DNA of 64,000 nt. Source: Oceanobacillus damuensis. Lineage in GTDB: Bacteria > Bacillota > Bacilli > Bacillales > Amphibacillaceae. The stretch spans positions 1 to 64,000 of the forward strand of contig NZ_LQNF01000003.1 in NCBI RefSeq assembly GCF_001618145.1, given 5' to 3'. Every line of letters begins with the position of its first letter. Position 1 is the stretch's first letter. Below the pieces are notes generated by a model. It worked only from the letters and a program-made list of their open reading frames with translations. It was not told where the DNA came from and searched no databases. Shown piece by piece: positions 7,836 to 16,432 of the stretch. Both the position numbers and the translations under genes were made by a program.

Positions 7836-9866
7836 TTAGTTTTGATCCGCTTTATCTACTATTCTACCCTCTACTTCAGGAGTGATGGTACCAAGATCAA
7901 CTAGATGTTCTGCAAAATTACTCCAGTCAGAAAGTCCAAGGTCAGTTACGCGCCCTTCTGCATAAGCAGCTGCAAACATATCAAATCCGTCTCCACCTTG
8001 AGCTGTAAATGCATTCGTTGGGATCGTATACCTGACATCATCTTGAATTTCGACATCATTTCCGTTTTCATCCTGGTAAGAAACCGATACAACCCGCTGT
8101 CCTGCTGGTTTTGAAGAATCATAGGTAAGTTGTCCGCCAGAGAGGTGCAAGAAGCCACCACTTTCATTTGGATAGTTCTGTAAACTATGTTCAAAGGCTG
8201 CTTTTAGCTCAGCACCCGTTATATCCATTACGGCTAACGTATTCCCGAATGGAAGAACAGTAATTACTTCACCAACTGTAATTGGACCTTCATCAATTGC
8301 TGCGCGAATCCCACCACCATTTTGCAAAGCCATGATGACATCTTCGCTATATACCTCTTTTGCTTTTGCAAGCATTCCGTCGGTAATTAAGTTGCCTAAT
8401 GGGGTTTCATTTTTACGTACACTTGGTGCAGTATTATCGCCATTTGTACGTGGGTTTTCCAATGGGGCAGTGGCTGTAGCCCCTATTTCCGTTTGAGCAA
8501 CTTCATTAATTTGCGATTGGTATGGCTCGAGCATTGCCGCAGCCTCTGGATCCTCTTCTTGACTGCCGATAGCAATTAATTCACCAGCTTGTCCGATAAC
8601 AGTACCGTTTTCATCGAATTGAACATCAAGCACTCCGAGATAGCTATTGTTTCCGCCCGCTTGAACAATTACAGTAGGATCTTTCTCTTCACCATTTCCA
8701 TCTGCAGTTACAACTGCAGGCTCAGTAAGTGCTGTATGAGAGTGTCCGCCGACAATAACATCGATCCCGTCAACTTCCGCTGCCAATGTTAAGTCATTAT
8801 CCACCGCTGCATTATCATCATAGCCAATATGAGTTAAAGCGATAATCTTATCTACACCTTGTCCTTCAAATGCCTCAACGGCTTTTTCTGCCTCTTCAAG
8901 GTAGTCTGAGAAGCTTATAGCACCAGGACTTGAAAGAGATTCTGTTTCGGCGGTTGTTAAGCCGAAAATACCGACCTTTTGCCCGTCCACTTCTTTAATG
9001 ATCCCATTGTAAATCTTACCGTCTTCAGGCTCACTGGAAATTAAATCACTGAAGAGTCCAGTAAACTTTTCATCTTGTGAAAAATCTACATTTGAACTTA
9101 CAAATGGGAACTGAGCCCCTTCAATAAAATCCACTAACCCTTGATGTCCTTCAGGTGTTGAACCTAAATCAAACTCATGGTTTCCAAAGGTCATTGCATC
9201 GTATCCCATGAGATTCATAAACTGCAAGTCTGCCTGTCCAAGGAATTCATTAAAATATAGTGTTCCAGAGAAAACATCTCCAGCACTAAGCAGGAGAGAA
9301 TCGGCCTTTTCTGCTCGAACTTCATTAACTGCTGTTACTGTTTCAGCGATATTATCCAGATTTGCATGCGTATCGTTCGTATGCATAATTGTTAAGTCAA
9401 AAGGTTTCGGAAAATGAATGTTTTCAGGATTTGCCCCTTTTACATATTCAATCTCCTCAATATTTTCCGCGCCTCTGACTTCAGCGACCATGTCACCTTC
9501 AATGACCACGTTCGATATCTCATTGTTATTAAAGTCAACAACCGCACCAGCGTTTTTCGGCTTAATCGTTACAGGGGTATCTGCAAAACCGTCCCCATGG
9601 AATTCCGCATAATCCCCAGTTACGACAACGCCGTTTTTAATGTCCGCTCCAGGCTCTAATGTAATCGAAACACTAGCATCATGAACCATCAATTTACCAG
9701 TTTTGTAGTTTGCATCTAAATAGATTTCCTTTAAACCTTCTTGTTGAAGCGAAGCCTCTTGTTGTGAAAGATCTTCTTCAGCGCTAACAGTCATTGGTGC
9801 TGTTGAAAATAGTAATCCAAGCGACAAAGCAACATTAAGCGACGATCTCCAATTCTTATTGCTCAT
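7836..9866 (-). CDS. Secreted bifunctional 5'-nucleotidase / 2',3'-cyclic phosphodiesterase
   Basis: This 676-residue UshA/YfkN-type enzyme releases phosphate and nucleosides from extracellular nucleotides. A signal peptide (MSNKNWRSSLNVALSLG...VSAEE) is followed by an unassigned beta-rich stretch at about residues 35-155. The metallophosphatase domain carries IMHTNDTHANLDN (about 158-172), SAGDVFSG, TFGNHEFD, ALTHIGYDD and GGHSHT (about 371). The 5'-nucleotidase C-terminal domain (about 460-670) includes LGNLITDGML, ALQNGGGIRA and the substrate-stacking region NAFTAQGGDGF. No LPXTG sorting motif or C-terminal membrane helix is present, so it is probably released. The start is ATG 9866 with GAGGAG upstream. 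Its products could feed the nucleoside salvage genes at 51.8-56 kb. Confidence 0.92.
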   Translation of the reverse strand: MSNKNWRSSLNVALSLGLLFSTAPMTVSAEEDLSQQEASLQQEGLKEIYLDANYKTGKLMVHDASVSITLEPGADIKNGVVVTGDYAEFHGDGFADTPVTIKPKNAGAVVDFNNNEISNVVIEGDMVAEVRGAENIEEIEYVKGANPENIHFPKPFDLTIMHTNDTHANLDNIAETVTAVNEVRAEKADSLLLSAGDVFSGTLYFNEFLGQADLQFMNLMGYDAMTFGNHEFDLGSTPEGHQGLVDFIEGAQFPFVSSNVDFSQDEKFTGLFSDLISSEPEDGKIYNGIIKEVDGQKVGIFGLTTAETESLSSPGAISFSDYLEEAEKAVEAFEGQGVDKIIALTHIGYDDNAAVDNDLTLAAEVDGIDVIVGGHSHTALTEPAVVTADGNGEEKDPTVIVQAGGNNSYLGVLDVQFDENGTVIGQAGELIAIGSQEEDPEAAAMLEPYQSQINEVAQTEIGATATAPLENPRTNGDNTAPSVRKNETPLGNLITDGMLAKAKEVYSEDVIMALQNGGGIRAAIDEGPITVGEVITVLPFGNTLAVMDITGAELKAAFEHSLQNYPNESGGFLHLSGGQLTYDSSKPAGQRVVSVSYQDENGNDVEIQDDVRYTIPTNAFTAQGGDGFDMFAAAYAEGRVTDLGLSDWSNFAEHLVDLGTITPEVEGRIVDKADQN

Positions 9867-10361
9867 TTAACTACACTCCTCTACAAGAATAATTGTTTTC
9901 TATGAATCTAGTAACATAACTAAAGTTAGTATAGGGAGCGGTTAAAATACTGTCAATTTGGGATTGTGAAGGGTTTGTTAATTTGTGGGTGATAAGGATC
10001 AGAGTCTAAAGAACTAATTTTTGAGGGGAGGCATTTTCAATGTAATGTTTTTGGGTTTTTTAGGTGCATTTTAGTTTTTATTACCTACATTTCGAATGAG
10101 AAACGCTAAATTTAGTTAAAAATCGTGTTACAAAAATTTTAGTTTTGAGGCATTTCATGGATGCTGGGAGATTATGGTAGTTTGCTGAAAATAAGATCGA
10201 AGTATGTGGATTAGCATCTGAACTGTATCTGCGTTTATATCCTTACAATAAAAATAAAAACTGAGCAGCAGGAGGCATGTTCTCTTGCTTACACAGTTTA
10301 ATTTACATTCCTATTCGCAGGGGATTGCCCATCATCTACCAATTAAACCATTCAATCATCT
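9867..10361. other. Gene-free AT-rich region with a terminator near 10250-10300
   Basis: No ORF with a plausible ribosome site is seen here. At about 10252-10300, read on the minus strand, AAACTG...CAGTTT encloses an inner AGCA.GAG/CTC.TGCT stem and is followed by TTATTTT. This is a reasonable terminator for the DUF4097-like gene. Confidence 0.5.
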
Positions 10362-11153
10362 CTATCGGACCGTTATTTTTCCGTTATCTGCTGTCAGTTT
10401 GATTACATTATCTCCATTGCCAATCACTGAATCATAGTTTGATTCACCAAAAACATTCACTTTTCCATTATCTAGGGTGATATCAAAAGTGGCATTTGTG
10501 GGTGGCTCTACTGTTTGAATATCGATAGTTCCATTATCTGTTTCCAGTGTAAGTGGCCGATCCAATGATTCCGTTTTTAAAGAGATCCGACCATTATTTG
10601 ATGTGCCGTGAATTTCTCCTTCGATATTTTCTAATGAAACCTCACCATTATCTACCTCTACATTAATCAAACTGCTTTTTATCTTATCCAGCAAAATTTT
10701 TCCGTTATCAGCTTCCATATTAACAAGATCTGCTTCCATTCCACCAGCAATTATTTGTCCATTGTCTGTTACAACTTCAACAGTGTCATATGCTTTCTCC
10801 GGGAGGTAAACTTTTAGAGATGTTGGTGATGGATTAAAGAAGTCGATGGAAAACATTTGAAACCTCTTATTCTCTACTTCGACATGAAGCGTATCTCCCT
10901 CCACATTTGTGGTAAGCTTGTATTTACCTTTTTTATTTCCCGCTAACTCAACTTCTGCTGTACTGCCACTTGCAGGCAGGATTTCAATTTTTACATTTTC
11001 AGTCTCTACATCGATGTTGTCAAATTGTTCGCTAATGGTTTGCTTTTGTTCCTCTTTCCCATTAAACCCATACTGTAAAAAATTTATTATGACTAACGCA
11101 ACAGCAACTGCTATAAGTATAGCAATAATTGCTCCCCTCCTCATTTCAATCAA
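10362..11153 (-). CDS. DUF4097-like membrane-anchored protein with DNGK repeats
   Basis: The protein is about 260 residues: a single N-terminal membrane helix (GAIIAILIAVAVALVIINFLQY), an extracellular linker, then a repetitive beta domain. From about residue 125 to the end, a TDNG/ADNGK-type turn recurs every 15-25 residues (TDNGQI, ADNGKI, VDNGEV, SNNGRI, TDNGTI, LDNGKV, ADNGKI). This is characteristic of DUF4097/LiaG/YvlB-like putative adhesin domains that form a beta-solenoid. Such proteins often accompany cell-envelope stress systems, but no such regulator is adjacent. The start is either TTG 11153 (close to AAGGAAGG) or ATG 11144. Its function is unknown. Confidence 0.75.
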   Translation of the reverse strand: MIEMRRGAIIAILIAVAVALVIINFLQYGFNGKEEQKQTISEQFDNIDVETENVKIEILPASGSTAEVELAGNKKGKYKLTTNVEGDTLHVEVENKRFQMFSIDFFNPSPTSLKVYLPEKAYDTVEVVTDNGQIIAGGMEADLVNMEADNGKILLDKIKSSLINVEVDNGEVSLENIEGEIHGTSNNGRISLKTESLDRPLTLETDNGTIDIQTVEPPTNATFDITLDNGKVNVFGESNYDSVIGNGDNVIKLTADNGKITVR

Positions 11154-11755
11154 CTGCCTTCCTTTTTAATATCTATATTACTGTCATAACAAAAGTATAG
11201 CTTAAACTTGATAACTATATCACGGTCTTTAAACGTAACTTTTATTAAGACTTAAGGCTTAGGTTATTCTCGTTGAATATAGTGAATTAATGGATCATTA
11301 TGGATTAGTAAGCGATTTATTGATATTTGCTTAAATAGCAGTCCGAACAATGATTGTAACTATCGGCTATATAGTCAAAAAGAGGTAGCCACCCTTCTGT
11401 TAAGGGCAGCTATTTCTTTGCGTAGCACTATGGTCAGCCATTCAAATAGCCGTTTAATGGCCAACCTGGCATTTTAGAACGACCAAACGCTGCTCTAAAC
11501 GTGGATGAGGCGAGCAAGAAAAAACAGCTAAGGGAAAGCGACTCGGGGACAGAAAAAGAAATGGACCAATAAACCTGTCCCCATGGACCACTTCCACCAA
11601 AAGTAAATGAGAACCCACTCCTATTTTACCGTAAGAAATCATAACTCAAATAAGAAGGTTAGGTGATAGCGATACCTAACTCAATATAATAAAATAATAA
11701 AGAGCTCTCCATAATGAACGGAAATCCTATGCTGTAGAACGAGAGGAAAACTTCG
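11154..11755. other. Intergenic region with a hairpin and a dispersed-repeat copy
   Basis: No gene is supported here. At about 11382-11420, read on the minus strand, AGCTGCCCTT pairs with AAGGGTGGCT, followed by a weak T-tract. Positions 11501-11589 are a dispersed-repeat copy, described separately. Confidence 0.5.
11501..11589 (+). repeat. Dispersed intergenic repeat, copy A
   Basis: The copy begins GTGGATGAGGCGAGCAAGAA (11501) and ends GGACCAATAAACCTGTCCCC then ATGGACC (to 11589). The same two conserved ends, with a similar purine-rich middle, occur at 14423-14513. A half copy lies in reverse orientation at 761-788. No transposase is associated. Confidence 0.65.
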
Positions 11756-12586
11756 ATGATCAATAAGTATTTTTTATGTTTCTTTATCCCATTTTCTTTT
11801 ATTGGAACTTTGCTAGTTAACTATTATTTCCCATACCCGACACTTTGGATTTTATTTTTAATTCCAGCTGTTTCTGCTGTGGTCTTAATTCCAAAATGGA
11901 AAGTTGTTTTATTGGTTGGCTTATTAGTCTCCGCTGTCAAAGTGGTTATGCAGTTAATGTTATATTCCAAAGGGCTCAGTATTTTTGCGAATCCGTATTC
12001 CTTGGTTGTTTCAGAGATTGTTTGGTGGATTTTATTGCTTTTTATTTCTAACCTAAAGATAACGAACAGAAGATTAGTCCTAGAACTAGAGGAAATTTCT
12101 GTAACTGATCCCCTGACGAAAACGTACAATCGAAGGTTCCTGAATCTGTATATGGAAAAAGCATTAACCCTGGATAATAGTGGGGACAATCCTTTATTGA
12201 TTTTGATCATGGACATCGATCACTTCAAAAAGATCAATGATACTTATGGGCATAATTGCGGGGATAAGATACTAAAAAGGTTAGTGAAAGTTACGAAAAA
12301 AGCAATTCGAAAAACGGACGTCCTTATACGATATGGCGGAGAGGAATTTATTATAATTTTACCTAACACCAGCCTGAAGCAAGGTTTGGATATAGCTGAA
12401 AGAGTTAGAAAAATCGTGGAAAAGGAAGGATTTATCTACAAAACTAAGAAGATTGATGTGACCGTCAGCATGGGAGTTGCACAGTATATTGAGGAACAGA
12501 GTTTGTCTGGGTTTATCAATAATGCTGATCAAGAACTATACCAGGCAAAAGAAAGCGGGCGGAACAAAATAGTTGTTTCAAATTGA
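11756..12586 (+). CDS. Membrane-anchored GGDEF diguanylate cyclase
   Basis: This 276-residue protein would make cyclic di-GMP. The first ~105 residues contain about four hydrophobic segments (for example FLCFFIPFSFIGTLLV, WILFLIPAVSAVVLI and VWWILLLFI) and no recognised sensor domain. A short coiled linker (ITNRRLVLELEEIS) leads to the GGDEF domain, beginning DPLTKTYNRRF. The signature is GGEEF at residues 194-198. An RxxD inhibitory site (RKTD, 185-188) sits exactly five residues upstream, so product inhibition is expected. The MDIDHFKKINDTYGH motif is intact. It stands alone, with no EAL/HD-GYP or PilZ gene nearby. The start is ATG 11756 after a GAGAGG site. Confidence 0.9.
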   Translation: MINKYFLCFFIPFSFIGTLLVNYYFPYPTLWILFLIPAVSAVVLIPKWKVVLLVGLLVSAVKVVMQLMLYSKGLSIFANPYSLVVSEIVWWILLLFISNLKITNRRLVLELEEISVTDPLTKTYNRRFLNLYMEKALTLDNSGDNPLLILIMDIDHFKKINDTYGHNCGDKILKRLVKVTKKAIRKTDVLIRYGGEEFIIILPNTSLKQGLDIAERVRKIVEKEGFIYKTKKIDVTVSMGVAQYIEEQSLSGFINNADQELYQAKESGRNKIVVSN

Positions 12587-12596
12587 TAAAAGTAAA

Positions 12597-12665
12597 GCAT
12601 GGGGAACGGATCTTATGTTTTCCTTTTATTATTAAGAGGAAGACGGGTATGCTTTTATGCTTCTA
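12597..12665. repeat. Degenerate inverted repeat of the GCATGGGGACGGTTC type
   Basis: AGCATGGGGAACGGATCTTA at the left and GACGGGTATGCTTTTATGCT at the right form an imperfect inverted repeat. It resembles the better-conserved element at 14293-14362 and follows the GGDEF gene, where it may act as a terminator. Confidence 0.4.
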
Positions 12666-12732
12666 AGAGGGTTCCATGTCCGGGAAAGATTCTATTCTAA
12701 GCACTATTTGATTTCGGGAAATGCATGTCAAC

Positions 12733-12769
12733 TTGATTTTATACATATTTAGTGTATAATTATACACTA
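12733..12769 (+). promoter_or_regulatory. Promoter with a 20-bp perfect palindromic operator upstream of the YfcC-family gene
   Basis: TTGATT (12733-12738) and TATAAT (12755-12760) are 16 bases apart. TAGTGTATAATTATACACTA at 12750-12769 is a perfect palindrome that contains the -10 box. A repressor bound here would block RNA polymerase. The spacing resembles GntR-type operators, but no regulator gene is adjacent. Confidence 0.6.
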
Positions 12770-12838
12770 TATTTTCTGATATTCATTTATTCTTTTAGTA
12801 TTAGAATTTATATAAATACATGTTTCTTGGAGGATTCG

Positions 12839-14260
12839 ATGAAGAACAAAAATGATTTACACAATGAGGAGTCTAATCAATCTAAAAAATCCAGGTGGGA
12901 GATGCCGGATACATATGTTATTTTGTTTCTGGTATTGCTTGCAGGTTATATAGCTACATTTATTATCCCTTCAGGAGCCTTTGATAGAGAGGTTGTCAAT
13001 GGAGTAGAGAGAGTCATTCCGAATACTTATCAGCAAGAAGAGGGGCAAACGCTTGGATTACTTGATATCTTTAATGCAATCCAAACGGGGATGATTCAAT
13101 CGGCAGATATTATTTTTATGGTTCTCTTTACAGGTGGTATGTTTGAAATCATTGAGCGGTCAGGGGCATTACGCGGTGCCATCAACCGGGCTGTGAAGGT
13201 GACAAGGAATAATGAATTTTGGTTAATTGCCGTAGTTTCTCTATTTTTTGCTTTAACAGGAGCTGTCGGTGCTGTAGCAAATTCGGTCATTGCATTTGTT
13301 GTCATCGGTGTGATTATTGCAAGAGCAATGAAGCTTGACCCGATTGTTGCGGTTGCTATTACCTTTGGTGCCAATTTTGCAGGATTTAGTGTCGGGTTCA
13401 TAAATCCTTATACACTTGGCGTAGCCCAGGGCATTGCAGACTTGCCAATCTTCTCAGGTATGGCATTACGTCTAATCATTTTTGCACTTATCGTATCGAT
13501 TACAATCTGGTACACGTGGCGGTATGCGAAAAAAGTTATGGATGATCCGGGTCGAAGTCTTATGGGAGTATATGAAGAGTCCGATGAGGAGGGTGCATTA
13601 GATGCCCCATTTACAACAAGGCATAAGCTATTGCTGACCTTTGTTGGATTATGCTTAGTATTTTTCGTTTACGGTTCAATCCAATTAGGCTGGACAATTA
13701 ATCATATGTCGGCATTTTTTATCTTTATTTCGATAGGTGCTGGTATAATCGCCGGTATGCATTACAACACCTTTGCCAGTACATTTTTGGAGGGAACGAA
13801 AAAGCTCGTTTACGGTGCTCTAGTTGTCGGACTGGCAAGATCCGTGATCGTTATTTTAGAAGAGGGAGTAATCATCGATACGATTGTTTATGCAATCTCC
13901 GTTCCTTTGGAAAGCTTAGCACCAGTATTATCGGCCATTGGAATGTTTCTTTCTAATGCATTTTTAAATTTCTTTGTTAACTCCGGAAGTGGTCAGGCGA
14001 TGATTGCAATGCCGTTGTTGACACCTTTAGCGGATATGGTTGGGGTTTCCAGACAGGTTGCAGTACAAGCTTATCAATTTGGTGATGGGTTAACGAATCT
14101 TATCTTCCCAACCTCAGGTATTTTGATGGCAAGTTTAGCTGTGGCAAAGGTTCCTTACACGAAGTGGGTAAAATGGGTGTTCCCATTGTTCCTGATTTGG
14201 CTGGTGATTGCCATTGTGACGTTGGTTATTGGGGTTCTAATTAATTGGGGACCGTTTTAA
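12839..14260 (+). CDS. YfcC/DcuC-family basic amino acid or C4-dicarboxylate carrier
   Basis: This integral membrane protein of about 473 residues has roughly 12 hydrophobic segments. After a polar N-terminus, TYVILFLVLLAGYIATFIIPSGAFDRE is the conserved YfcC/ArgP-like opening. It is followed by MIQSADIIFMVLFTGGMFEIIERSGA and LFFALTGAVGAVANSVIAF, and late in the chain LNFFVNSGSGQAMIAMPLLTPLAD, where the SGSGQA loop is typical of the family. The ORF is open from 12752, but TTGGAGG (12828-12834) sets ATG 12839 as the start. It is not in an operon. The substrate is uncertain; homologues are annotated as arginine/ornithine, peptide or short-chain acid carriers. Confidence 0.87.
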   Translation: MKNKNDLHNEESNQSKKSRWEMPDTYVILFLVLLAGYIATFIIPSGAFDREVVNGVERVIPNTYQQEEGQTLGLLDIFNAIQTGMIQSADIIFMVLFTGGMFEIIERSGALRGAINRAVKVTRNNEFWLIAVVSLFFALTGAVGAVANSVIAFVVIGVIIARAMKLDPIVAVAITFGANFAGFSVGFINPYTLGVAQGIADLPIFSGMALRLIIFALIVSITIWYTWRYAKKVMDDPGRSLMGVYEESDEEGALDAPFTTRHKLLLTFVGLCLVFFVYGSIQLGWTINHMSAFFIFISIGAGIIAGMHYNTFASTFLEGTKKLVYGALVVGLARSVIVILEEGVIIDTIVYAISVPLESLAPVLSAIGMFLSNAFLNFFVNSGSGQAMIAMPLLTPLADMVGVSRQVAVQAYQFGDGLTNLIFPTSGILMASLAVAKVPYTKWVKWVFPLFLIWLVIAIVTLVIGVLINWGPF

Positions 14261-14292
14261 GGCTTGATATGAGATGCAGATTGCTCTATTTG

Positions 14293-14362
14293 GAAGCATG
14301 GGGACGGTTCTCCTGCTTCCTTTTTGATGAGGGGGAGAAGGAACCATCCCATGCTCTCCACG
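14293..14362. repeat. Inverted repeat element (GCATGGGGACGGTTCTC)
   Basis: GAAGCATGGGGACGGTTCTC on the left pairs imperfectly with GGAACCATCCCATGCTC on the right, forming a long hairpin just after the YfcC-family stop. The element is short, carries no ORF, and has a degenerate relative at 12597-12665. It may double as a terminator. Confidence 0.55.
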
Positions 14363-14422
14363 GTCTAAAGCAATTTTTTTTATGGTTAGACAGCCTGACC
14401 TTTGAGAAAGTGCTTATTTACC

Positions 14423-14513
14423 GTGGTTGAGGTGAGCAAGAAAAAGGAGGGAGCCTAGGGGAAGGGGAGAGGGTCCTGAAAAAAGTGGACCAGCAAACCT
14501 GTCCCCGCGGTCC
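14423..14513 (+). repeat. Dispersed intergenic repeat, copy B
   Basis: The copy begins GTGGTTGAGGTGAGCAAGAA and ends GTGGACCAGCAAACCTGTCC then CCGCGGTCC. It matches copy A at 11501-11589 at both ends and is similar in length, at about 90 bp. It abuts the stop of the PHP gene. Confidence 0.65.
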
Positions 14514-15508
14514 TACAGTGCTTTCATTGTTCGTTGTTTTTGCTGGAAGGTTGCGATTTCTTTGATGCCTTTATTCAGTAATATATTTTTGATTTCATTG
14601 GAGTAGATGCCCAGGTCGTTTGGGAAGTGGGAATCGGATGACATCGTGAATGCAACACCTGCTTCGATCAATATCTCAAGGAATGTGGTGCTTGGGCACA
14701 TTTCTTTTACGGGATATCGGTAGTAGAGTCCGGGATTTACTTCTGTTGCAATATTGTTCGCAGCCAGTGTTTCTGCTACATTGCGGTACATTTCAATCAA
14801 GCTTGTTTCGTCTGGACGAAAATTAAACACCTTTATATTATCTAAATGTGCAATGATGTTAAACAGATTGCTTTTTGCTGCATTTTTTACTGTTTCAAAA
14901 TGGTTTCTGTACAGTTCCTTTAAGTTGTAATTCTTAAATCTATGCTGAAGCTCCGGGTTATCAAAGCCCCATCCATCATAAAAATGCACTGACCCAATGA
15001 TATAATCAAAGTCATAAGCGTTTAGAAGCGATGCGAGCTCTGCTTCGCCGCCACTGAAATAATCGGCCTCAATGCCAAGCCTCAACTGTATGCCTCGCTC
15101 TGCCCATATTTCTTTTTGTGATTGAATAAAGGACACAAATTCATCCAGGCTTCTAACCATTACTTTGTCGAGCCATTGCGCCTGCTGAGCACCGATTTCG
15201 TCTGAGGTTAGGTCCATATATTTTTCAAAATAGGCACGCGTTTCTTTGAATCGATAAAGATGGTCAACAATTCCTACCTCTTTGATGCCTTTGGCCAATG
15301 CTTCTTCTAAATAAAAATCAAGCCACCACTTGGAGTACTCACTTTCTGCTAAACGGTTGCTCATTTGATCCATTGCTTGGACGAGCCATTCTTTTGTGTT
15401 TCTCGGAGAATTTCCCGTATTTTTATGCTCCATTGCCTTTAAGCTTTTCTCGACAAACGAAAGGGAATAGGGGCCTTCCTCAAGATGGATATGATAATCA
15501 ACTTTCAT
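14513..15508 (-). CDS. PHP-domain phosphoesterase, histidinol-phosphatase-like
   Basis: This 331-residue protein opens with the PHP metal motif DYHIHLEEGPYS and carries further expected ligands: GIVDHLYRF, GIEADYFSGGE, DYIIGSVHFYDGWGF, NIIAHLDNIKVF and a final SSDSHFPNDLG. It is longer than a typical histidinol-phosphate phosphatase, because the first helix region is extended between residues 15 and 85. No histidine biosynthesis genes are near. It is the last gene of the minus-strand operon with the DeoR regulator and ABC transporter, so a role in breaking down a phosphorylated or phosphonate compound imported by that transporter is more likely. That assignment is inference. Confidence 0.82.
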   Translation of the reverse strand: MKVDYHIHLEEGPYSLSFVEKSLKAMEHKNTGNSPRNTKEWLVQAMDQMSNRLAESEYSKWWLDFYLEEALAKGIKEVGIVDHLYRFKETRAYFEKYMDLTSDEIGAQQAQWLDKVMVRSLDEFVSFIQSQKEIWAERGIQLRLGIEADYFSGGEAELASLLNAYDFDYIIGSVHFYDGWGFDNPELQHRFKNYNLKELYRNHFETVKNAAKSNLFNIIAHLDNIKVFNFRPDETSLIEMYRNVAETLAANNIATEVNPGLYYRYPVKEMCPSTTFLEILIEAGVAFTMSSDSHFPNDLGIYSNEIKNILLNKGIKEIATFQQKQRTMKAL

Positions 15509-15631
15509 GATGCGTACGACCTTTCTTTTCTTAAAATTATGGTAAAATGTCAGATCTGTTCCGGACTTGGGCTAGCAGACCGGTAGTTTCTATATCATCG
15601 CCAGCCCTTTGTTCCCGGAAAACTTTACTTT

Positions 15632-16399
15632 TCAGCTTTCGGTAACATGAATCCAATCATATCCTTCGTTGGCCCAATCATCGGGCTTCGCTTTATCGCT
15701 AATGATTACTGATAGTTTGGAGATCGGACATATTTCAAACAATGACTTTTTGTTTAATTTCGATGAATCGGTAAGTAAAATTGCTTCTTGGCTGCATTTC
15801 ATCATAGCCTCTGAAACAAGGGATTCGTCCATGTCGAAGTCATATACTGCGTCCTTTGTCAGCCCGCCACAGGATATGAAGGAGCGATTGAAATGAAATC
15901 GTTGTAAAAACTCGACCGTATAGATTCCTTTAACCGATGCCTGATAGGGATTAGTCGTTCCCGGAAGCATGATGACCAGTCCTGTCATGCGCTGTTCTTC
16001 GATTGCTAAATTGAATCGACTAGCCGCACTCAGTGAGTTTGTGACAACGGTAACGGATTGAAGATTTTCAATCATATCCGCTATATGAACGGTTGTTGTA
16101 CCAACGTCTACGGCAATTGTATCGCCATTTTGAATCATTGCTGCTGCTTTCTTTGCCAATTTCTTTTTTTCGTCCAAATGCAATGACATTTTCTTTTCGT
16201 AGACCATTTCCTTTTGGGAGGGAATATAAGGCACTGCGCCACCATGAACGCGTGTTAGCAGCTCATTCATTTCAAGCTCGGCCAAATCTCTCCGTATTGT
16301 TTCCGGAGTCACTTGCTGCTGCTTTGCTAAAGTTGTAACCAACACTTTTCCATGCTTGTTTAACTGATCCAAAATAAGCATATGCCGTTCATCCTTCAT
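15632..16399 (-). CDS. DeoR-family transcriptional regulator
   Basis: This 255-residue repressor of the DeoR/GlpR family has an N-terminal helix-turn-helix (ERHMLILDQLNKHGKVLVTTLAKQQQVTPETIRRDLAELE, then LTRVHGGAVP) and a C-terminal sugar-phosphate-binding DeoRC domain (IAVDVGTTTVHIAD, VVTNSLSAASR, ISCGGL, TDSSKLNKKSLFEI). The ORF is open to 16432, but GAGGGGAAG lies just before ATG 16399, which is the likely start. It follows the ATPase gene directly and probably autoregulates the operon in response to a phosphorylated intermediate. The TTTGTTT/ATCAAAC repeats at 21261-21340 are the best candidate operator. Confidence 0.9.
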   Translation of the reverse strand: MKDERHMLILDQLNKHGKVLVTTLAKQQQVTPETIRRDLAELEMNELLTRVHGGAVPYIPSQKEMVYEKKMSLHLDEKKKLAKKAAAMIQNGDTIAVDVGTTTVHIADMIENLQSVTVVTNSLSAASRFNLAIEEQRMTGLVIMLPGTTNPYQASVKGIYTVEFLQRFHFNRSFISCGGLTKDAVYDFDMDESLVSEAMMKCSQEAILLTDSSKLNKKSLFEICPISKLSVIISDKAKPDDWANEGYDWIHVTES

Positions 16400-16432
16400 T
16401 GCTTCTTCCCCTCGATTCATTGCATTCTGCAC

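Noticed and set aside
14245-14430. 61-codon ORF after the YfcC-family gene
   Set aside because: It is made mostly of the inverted repeat at 14293-14362 and has no ribosome site.
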